Source: Xylaria sp. FL1777 (Eukaryota > Ascomycota > Sordariomycetes > Xylariales > Xylariaceae). From it: a stretch of DNA of 64,000 bases. Shown here in pieces: positions 57,401 through 64,000 of this stretch. A model generated the notes under the pieces. It ran no database searches and had not been told where the DNA came from. It saw only the letters and a list, made by a program, of their open reading frames with translations. The stretch lies in the NCBI GenBank assembly GCA_022578965.1, contig MU400599.1:62001-126000 (forward strand). The letters run 5' to 3'. How positions within the stretch are numbered: the first letter of the stretch is position 1; the number at the start of each line of letters is the position of its first letter. The translations under genes were made by a program, and so were the position numbers.

Positions 57401-58563
57401 CAGGAGGGGGTCACGCGATATAGGTCCTTTTAAGACAGCGTGGTGAAGAACACTCAATTCCCATCTTCTAGATGGCTACTTATGGAATCAAGTAGTAAAC
57501 GCTAATTTACGTAGGAACAAAATTCAGCAGTATAGGAGCAACTTGCAAGACGTTCATACATACAACATGCCACCGAGTTGCAGTTGTCTGGATGTCGGCA
57601 ATTTGCCCAAAAGTATGTTATTCCACAATCCAGTTTCTCATAGTTAAGCGCAAAGCCATGATATTTTACTCGAGAATCGAACTGATGGGTGATTTGACTA
57701 GTACCTGAAGTAAGCATATTTCAACTCCCTCAACTTACTCACCAACACCCCTAGGCTAACACTTAGTCATATACACCCTCCCCCAGATCTAGATTTGATA
57801 TATCCATGGCATAGATCCCCCAGCGCAACATCATCGCGGATTGCTCCCAGAGCTCCCAATTCCCACAAACGACGCTCAACATCGCGTTTCTGTTGTTTGA
57901 TAAGCAACAACTACCTACGCACGGTACTTATTCTTAATTATCTCAAACCGGCTAAACCTAAGAAACCATAGCAACAGAACGCATCCTTCTGATATGAAGA
58001 TTAGCATCATACCATCATAACACCACTAAACCAACCCCATAAATTCTCACATCAACTCATCTGGACATTAAATCTCACGAGCGCAAGCGAGAACATCTTG
58101 GAGCACAAGTGCAAGGGGTGTACTACAGATGCACAGCCCAATATATTTCCGCCATGATTTCATCCAGTCATCCATCCATCCATACATCCATTGATCTATG
58201 TCGACCCATTCGTCAGAAACTTCCAGAGAGTACCTAGGTAGTGCAAGTGCAAGCCTTGACAAGAAAAACAAGCGGACTGCCAGATCGACAGACCAAACTG
58301 TTAAGTAATATACAAACACCAAGCCGATATTCTCGCAACTCGCCCACATACATCAACTCGCCTAAGTAGTTCCCATGTCCATATTGATGCACTTTGTCCA
58401 GGCTTTCAGTATCATCCAATCCGTGTCAAGCCCCGCCCAAGGTAGGAAACTCGAAGAGAAGAGTCTTTCTTTCTTATGCTCGTGCAATCTGCGTTACCAC
58501 TGCAGTTCAAATTCTCGAGTCATCGTTGTCATCATCGTTGAGAGAATCAAAATTCACCGACAA
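54454..58563. other. 4.1 kb gene desert, AT-rich
   Basis: No gene supported on either strand. AT-rich tracts (especially 55500-56250) contain many TTATAT/ATTATTA words and short stop-rich ORFs, as expected of decayed or RIP-mutated repeats in ascomycetes. TAGGTA words occur near 57355-57405. The last part is the 3' flank of the proline-rich gene. Confidence 0.55.
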
Positions 58564-60540
58564 CTAGTTAGTACCCTTCTTCATCAGTTCATCGACCTCT
58601 CTCTGCAATGCATCCAAATCCGCCAATATCTCGTCACCATGCTTCCCACTTTCCACCTCCGTAGGAGTAGCAGAGCCATTCCCAACTGATAGGGAGCCTA
58701 CGCTTCCCTTCCGCGCCCCCTCCCCACCGAGGATCGACGCGTCTGAAGCCAGACGACCACCACCCCGAGCTCGAGGCGGAGGTGGAGGCGGAGCTCCGTT
58801 ATCCTTCTCTCTGCTCACCCTTCTAAGTGGAGTCGGGCCATTGCTGCTATCCATACTCCTAACACTAGGTGGTCGTCTCGTGCTCTGTTTCCTTGTTGGT
58901 GGAGGGGGCGGCGGGCTAGTTTTGGTTTGTCCGTTGAGTCCGACCGAGATTGTACTAAAACTGTGTGAATGTCCGAGCTTAATAGCAGGCGAGGCCATAG
59001 GGATGAAGCCACTGCCCCACGGACTTCGTTCCTTTTCGCTCAATCCAGGACTTGGAACTGGGGAGAAACCACCGTGGCTGATATCTGGAAAGGTGCTTCC
59101 CTGCCTCGTATGGCCAAGCCGCCGTGGGGGAGGAGGGGCCGGTGCATAAGAAGGCTTTTCGGGGTTCGCAATGGTACGTAGACTCTCCGGCCTGGACCGA
59201 TTGGACTCCATGGACGACCTTGGAGGATCTTCATCAGTATTAGTGGAATACTTGGACGGTATTTTGCTATCATTTCGGCCATGTCGGCGCGGTGGAGGCG
59301 CTGCAGGTTTGCGGGACTGAGTGCTGGTCTGAGACCCGGAACGGCTTCGAGCCGTGGGTGGAGGCGTTGGGGGCCTGGGGTGAGCTTGTAGCTCTGCAAA
59401 CGCTTCGGGCACCTTTCCAGCTGCCTCACGATCAAAGGGAGATTCCACATCTTCGTCTACAGATGCACGCAAAGGGGGTGCGGGAAGGGGTTTGTTTATG
59501 TTCGTTGCTCCTTGGGGTGAATGCTGTGCAGGTTCAGATTCAGAGCTAGCTTTCTGTGAAGTTATTCCAGACGGAGAGGCGAGTTCGAGACCCTTCGAAG
59601 AAATAGTAGGATTTGCATCATGAGAGTTTGAGTCGGCTCCTAACTCTATCTTAATAAGCTTACCGTGCCTAGAGCTAGGAGGAGGCGGCTTTTTCCGCGC
59701 CGAGGCGGACGGGACTGCTGCTAAAGGAGATGTGGGGAGAACACCTTTACGCTCTTCTAATGCCTCAGACTCGGATATTTCATGCGATGTCCTAGGTGTC
59801 TCATGCATGGCATCAAATATGGACTGCTTAGATATCGAACTCGCATCTGTAGCACTGGCCCCATCGGGGAGAGCTCCAATTGGTCTCGCGGGGGTTCCAG
59901 CGGTATCCGTGGCTGTTTGACTTGGCTTTGGCAGATTCGCATAGCCCGTCAACAATAAACGTTTGAAAGAATCAACATCAAGTGACCCTTTAGACGCGCT
60001 TGTAGTAGGATCAGCAGTGTTAGTATCAAGTGCCTGACCCCTCCTTTCAATATCCTGTAGGGTTCTGGCAAAGGGGTTTGGAGGTATCTGTGGGAGAGGA
60101 GGCTCTGAGGCAAGCTTTCTATCTGCATCTACTGTATCGGTACCAAAGGGATCGTCACCTTGGTCATCGCTCTTGCTGGAAGTACTGGCGCTGTCGCCGT
60201 CACTATCGTCATCGGAGCGCTCTAGCGCGGGGAATCGGGTCACAGGGACGGCATCTTCGGGTGAAGAGGGCGGCGGCGATTGTACGCGGACCTTCTTGAC
60301 GATTTTCTTGGGCTTCTGCTGCACAGGCTGCTCTTCTTCATCCCGCCTCTCGTTCTCTGGCGCAGCAGACTTGAAGGTAGTCAAAGGAAGCCGAGCCGTG
60401 GTGGTGGAGGGAACCTGGATTACGTCGATGTCGAGGCTTGAGCCCGAGCCCGAGCCCGAAGATGCCGCGGGGTTCACGGATGCACCTTGTTTCCGGCGAA
60501 AAGGATTATTAGAACCGAAGGGCTGCCCGCTTGAAGCCAT
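58564..60540 (-). CDS. Disordered proline-rich protein with NPF/DPF endocytic motifs
   Basis: Probable cortical actin-patch or endocytic scaffold (inference). A single exon gives 658 aa from ATG 60540; the upstream in-frame start is GTG and unused. Most of the chain is Ser/Pro-rich and disordered. NPF motifs at residues 12-14 (NNPFRRK) and 155-157 (PPNPFART) and a DPF at 130-132 are classic ligands of EH-domain and adaptor proteins. LDVDSFKRLLLTGYANL is a conserved-looking helix. Proline tracts (PAPPPPRR, PPPPPPTRK, PPPPPPRARGGG) could bind SH3 or profilin. The C-terminus (EILADLDALQREVDELMKKG) is predicted coiled coil. I recall no exact family name; fungal actin-regulatory proteins of similar build exist. 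Confidence 0.75.
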   Translation of the reverse strand: MASSGQPFGSNNPFRRKQGASVNPAASSGSGSGSSLDIDVIQVPSTTTARLPLTTFKSAAPENERRDEEEQPVQQKPKKIVKKVRVQSPPPSSPEDAVPVTRFPALERSDDDSDGDSASTSSKSDDQGDDPFGTDTVDADRKLASEPPLPQIPPNPFARTLQDIERRGQALDTNTADPTTSASKGSLDVDSFKRLLLTGYANLPKPSQTATDTAGTPARPIGALPDGASATDASSISKQSIFDAMHETPRTSHEISESEALEERKGVLPTSPLAAVPSASARKKPPPPSSRHGKLIKIELGADSNSHDANPTISSKGLELASPSGITSQKASSESEPAQHSPQGATNINKPLPAPPLRASVDEDVESPFDREAAGKVPEAFAELQAHPRPPTPPPTARSRSGSQTSTQSRKPAAPPPRRHGRNDSKIPSKYSTNTDEDPPRSSMESNRSRPESLRTIANPEKPSYAPAPPPPRRLGHTRQGSTFPDISHGGFSPVPSPGLSEKERSPWGSGFIPMASPAIKLGHSHSFSTISVGLNGQTKTSPPPPPPTRKQSTRRPPSVRSMDSSNGPTPLRRVSREKDNGAPPPPPPRARGGGRLASDASILGGEGARKGSVGSLSVGNGSATPTEVESGKHGDEILADLDALQREVDELMKKGTN

Positions 60541-60723
60541 GATCAAAAATAGCGGCAGTGGCAGCGTCGAATCGGAGGACACGTTGTAATCGTCACGAGG
60601 GAGAGTTATATCATAGCCGTATCAAGCCCCATGATAGGCGCGGCGCGGGATGGAATGCGGATCCAATGTTGGGTAAGTCGATGCCTAGGCTAGGCAGCTG
60701 GACAGCTTGGAAGCAACGGTTGA

Positions 60724-60785
60724 CGTGGACGCGGACGTGGATATGGATATGGATATAGATACGGATATGAATACGGATGTGGACG
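60724..60785. repeat. Degenerate GGATAT hexamer repeat
   Basis: About ten imperfect copies of a GGATAT/GGACGT hexamer, about 190-245 bp upstream of the proline-rich gene's ATG. On the minus strand it reads ATATCC-like. It is probably 5' UTR or promoter DNA. Confidence 0.8.
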
Positions 60786-60800
60786 AGGTGGGTTGAGGCT

Positions 60801-60828
60801 GGTCGCAGTCGGTCGCAGTCGGTCGCAA
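60801..60828. repeat. 10-bp tandem repeat GGTCGCAGTC
   Basis: Nearly three copies of the unit GGTCGCAGTC, adjoining the hexamer array. Confidence 0.8.
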
Positions 60829-60870
60829 GCAATCGATGGGCCGGGTCGGGTCGATGTCTTGTTGCGCAAT

Positions 60871-60906
60871 GCTGCTGCTGCTGCTGCTGCTGTTGCCGCT
60901 GCTGCT
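60871..60906. repeat. GCT/CAG trinucleotide repeat
   Basis: Seven perfect GCT units followed by interrupted copies (TGTTGCC interruption) up to about 60906. Trinucleotide tracts are unstable by slippage. Confidence 0.9.
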
Positions 60907-60954
60907 TATCGAGTTTTGCCCGCCGTCAAACTCGCCCTATTTCAATGTATGCCG

Positions 60955-60992
60955 AGACACAGACACAGACACACACAAACACACGCACACAA
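60955..60992. repeat. CA-rich microsatellite
   Basis: An imperfect (CA)n/(GACACA)n tract, part of the same repeat cluster upstream of the proline-rich gene. Confidence 0.85.
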
Positions 60993-63347
60993 GAGTCACA
61001 CAGATGGTCTATCCGACTACCGCACACGGCAGCATAGGGCAGAGGCTGCAGGATCGGCCTGGGTTCACAAAATACGATCGGAAGAGCCGGTTGTGGGGAT
61101 GGGACGCCGGGGTAAAGAGGCCACAAGCATAACTGGTTGGCCCTCGTGAGATGAGAGGGACGAGAGGGACAGCATTGGTTGTGGTCGAGGTGCTGCGAGT
61201 AGTTCGATAAGAGACAGAGTGAGCTCCCGATACGGCCGATACCAATTCCCCGGCTTTGGTGTTGTCCCGTTCCTCTTGCCTACCTACTACTTAAGTAGTA
61301 CCTTCGCATGCTCGGTAGGTATTGCGCAGTGGTGACGGCTAGGAGAGGACAGTACGCAGTAGTTAGCGAGGACAGGGACTGGCTACTGGCGGCTAACTAA
61401 GCCTTAGTGGCTGCCTGCAGGTATATAAACTTACTCGTATTGTACACTAATCCTAGGTGGGTACCTACACTACATACCTAATACATACTATACTGTAGGC
61501 AGACAGATATATGTATAAGTTGACCCTGGAGGCGTAAATATGTTAAACGCCACCGAAAAGAAATACAAGTACAATGATAGATACCATATATGAGACAATG
61601 GGCTTTAATGTTAACTTGCCTGTCTATCAGTCAGAGTTGCTACATGAGAATCGTTGGCATTTGGCCGATGATCATACATAAGTAATTGCTCTCTGCACCT
61701 ATGTACTAAGTTAAGGTAGGTACCTACATGCAGTGGTTAAAATACCTAAGCATCATAACTAGGTTGTAAGTCCCTACTTACTAGTGTAAGGCACCCGTAC
61801 TAGGTGTGCACAGACCAATCATGCTAAAATCCACCTCAGGCACCTACACAATTATAACTTGATAGATGTATGGTACGTGGCCTTACGATCAACCTGTCAT
61901 TTCTCTCAAGTTCTTCTAAGTGGGTGAATTGCTTTGTTGGATTAGCTTATGAGTACCAATGAGGTCTCGATTCTGGGGACCCAGAAGGTTATCGTGCAAG
62001 TCTCATAATAAGCCAATCAAAAAGAAACATAACAAAACCTAAAATGTACCTAGTGGCTCGGGTTTCCCATGTCTACCACGTTGTATAGACAAGACCTGGA
62101 AACTTACCAAGTACGTAGTATGTATAAACTTAACTTCATCCCAACTATTCAAAACTGTCTTTTAAAATAATACTATAACAAAATCTCTTAAACCTCGCAT
62201 TATATTTGGAAGTGATACAAGGCACTCCATCACTCGTCACAAAGCAGACAATTGTGCAAGTGACTTCGCCCTGTTGAAAAGTAGCTACCCACCTGAGATT
62301 GTGTACCGTAGTTCTTCATGTAGCAAGGGTAGCCCCTGTGGAGGCTGCAAATCATCGATCGACAGCACCGCGACAAAATGGTACAGAGTGCAGATGTGTA
62401 CGACACTCTAGATACTTAGTACATACCTTACACTTGGTGTACCTACTGACCTGGTGTCTGCCTGCATAACATAAGCCAGCAGTATAAAGCTATTTCATTG
62501 CTATGGTTTCATGAGGTACATAACTAAGCGTGAAACATTCCATTCTATATACTAGAAGAGACATTGACCATAGGAAATAAAGCATAGGAAATAAAGGCCA
62601 ACAGAAAATTGAGATATTAGAGACACTGTGATTACATGATTCCATCGTCACCATCCCATTCGAGAATGAGAGTTGAGGTGGGGCAAAAGCACAGGCCATT
62701 TTTAGTGCGAACTCCCGACTACCTCTCTACCTAGTTACACAAGGTGCACTTATATATTTATAGGCCGTAGACCCCTTGCACGTGATGCCCCTTATCGACA
62801 ACAATAGAAGCTGATTTCCGTTTTCGGTTCAATGTAAACATCACATATAGATCTTGATCCACCACCAGCAAATGACGCGTCAAGTCATGTTGCATCTGGG
62901 ACAAATCCTTTCGCCCATCAGACCTATGCCATGAAATCACATATCGGGAGATAGAGGAAGGGTCGAAATGGAGTTGTAACAATGTAAAAAGCCTTTGGTC
63001 ATTGGTATAATTACAGGGTGTAGCTTCATCAATCGTCAAACCCCTCCGCTGATGTTATGACCATGGAGTATGTGCAATCCGCCCACGCCAATACTTAGAA
63101 TCGACCCTCTTGCCGACGATGAATGTCATCGTCCTTGCTAACACCCATCCCATTTCATTTAACCTTTGGACAAGCCACCCTTCCAATCCTGATAAAAAAG
63201 CATCAAACATATGCCCCCGAACCCCTTGCATGATAAAACCATACACGTACACGTGCGCGCATCTGTTTATACCCTGATTACCTAAACGCCAGTTGACCAC
63301 CCAGTCCACGCGAGAAAGACAAAACACCAAAATCAATGGTAGGCAGT

Positions 63348-64000
63348 CTATGCCGAGGCCTCAGCCTTGGTTTCCTTCTTCGGTGCCTTTTCTTTCTTTG
63401 GGGCAGCCTTCTTTGGCGCACCGGCCTTCTTGGCGGCGGGCTTAGCAGCTGCCTTCGCGACGCGACCAGACTTGGTCTTCGCTAAGGCAGCAGGCTTATC
63501 GTCGGCAGCAGGTGCCTGTCTAAGTGTTAGTATGATACCAATAGGGACGACGAGATGTGACATACATCTTTCTTCGCTGCAGGAGCCTTCTTGGGGGCGG
63601 CTTTCTTGGGAGCGGTCGCCTTCTTAGCAACAGGTTTCTTCTCACTAGCCTCCTTCTCCTTCTTGGCGGCGGCAGGTTTCTTGGCAGTGGTTGCTTTCTT
63701 AGCAGTGTCTTTCTCCTTCTTCGGGGCGGCCTTCTTCACTTCTTTGTCGCTCTCCTTCTTGGGAGCTGGCTTGGCAGCTGGCTTAGATTTCTTGGAGAGT
63801 TTAGTGGTACCAGAGGGGCCTGTGACAAGTTAGAACCGTCATCTAGTAACTTCATGTCTCTCCTCTATCAATGATAGATGAAGGCCAAAGTATGCGACGT
63901 ACCCTTGGGTTGCTCAAAGACTCCCTTGTCGACGCCAGCCTTCAATGCCTTGTTGAAGAGGGAGTCGAACATGTTGTCAGTAGCAGTGATTGTGTTGTTG
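63348..64000 (-). CDS. Histone H1 (5' end outside window)
   Basis: Linker histone; binds nucleosome entry/exit DNA. The visible exons are 64000-63903 (partial), 63819-63566 and 63515-63348. Phases agree over a GTACGT and a GTATGT intron. The first visible exon encodes the end of the globular H15 domain (DNMFDSLFNKALKAGVDKG, then VFEQPKG), and exon 2 starts GPSGTTKLSKK. The remainder is a Lys/Ala/Pro-rich tail with KKAAPKK-type repeats, ending ETKAEASA. The N-terminal tail and most of the globular domain lie beyond the window edge. Fungi usually carry a single H1 gene. The assignment is firm. Confidence 0.95.

Larger units (their letters stand above)
60541..63347. other. 2.8 kb intergenic, promoter and simple repeats
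   Basis: Upstream of the proline-rich gene (minus) and 3' flank of histone H1. Simple repeats cluster at 60720-61000. TAGGTA words occur at 61280-61330, 61440-61500 and 61710-61735. Only featureless ORFs otherwise. Confidence 0.55.

Noticed and set aside
1..64000. CRISPR array, prophage, insertion sequence or secondary-metabolite synthase
   Set aside because: No regularly spaced direct repeats, no bacterial features, no PKS/NRPS/terpene-synthase motifs; the window is fungal nuclear DNA.

Overview
The window is nuclear DNA of a filamentous ascomycete, most likely Sordariomycetes. Supporting signs are short spliceosomal introns (mostly 49-230 bp) with GTATGT/GTAAGT-type donors, two Zn(II)2Cys6 regulators, a HET-domain protein, a 2EXR protein, a fungal-type ankyrin protein, an MSH2 with three exons, and a histone H1 with introns. 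About 20 protein genes and one tRNA-Gly are supported. Gene-poor stretches of 1-4 kb separate them, several AT-rich and possibly decayed repeat DNA.

Layout. 1-13 kb: a divergent MATA-type HMG-box gene (minus, 1727-3146), a long gap, then a 731-residue Zn2Cys6 regulator (minus, 7175-9748). 13-25 kb (all plus): an oxysterol-binding-protein relative (13297-14962), a secreted GH5 glycosidase (18153-19749), a TRI12-like MFS efflux pump (21165-23344) and a small cysteine-rich secreted protein (23861-24541). 25-31 kb: an FAD amine oxidase (minus) head-to-head with a GNAT acetyltransferase (plus), then an ankyrin protein whose N-terminus resembles those of fungal STAND/NLR-like proteins (minus). 32-38 kb: an MFS transporter (minus), a divergent Zn2Cys6 regulator (plus) and a GC-rich atypical SDR/epimerase (minus). 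These three look like a small co-regulated module.

39-44.4 kb is a conserved housekeeping island: TRM10 (tRNA m1G9 methyltransferase, minus), MSH2 (mismatch repair, plus) and tRNA-Gly(GCC). 44.9-55 kb: a possible small membrane protein, a HET protein, an acidic 2EXR protein with several SUMO-interaction-like motifs, an acyl-protein-thioesterase-like hydrolase and an unknown two-exon protein. After a 4 kb AT-rich desert, 58.6-60.5 kb encodes a disordered proline-rich protein with NPF/DPF endocytic motifs, and the window ends inside histone H1 (minus, 5' end outside).

Most noteworthy: the HMG gene carries an intron inside the serine codon used by MAT1-2-1 genes, yet its HMG box is very divergent and none of the usual MAT neighbours (SLA2, APN2, APC5, COX13) is visible. 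Exon limits were read by eye from splice consensus and checked for frame arithmetic. No alignment or database search was run.
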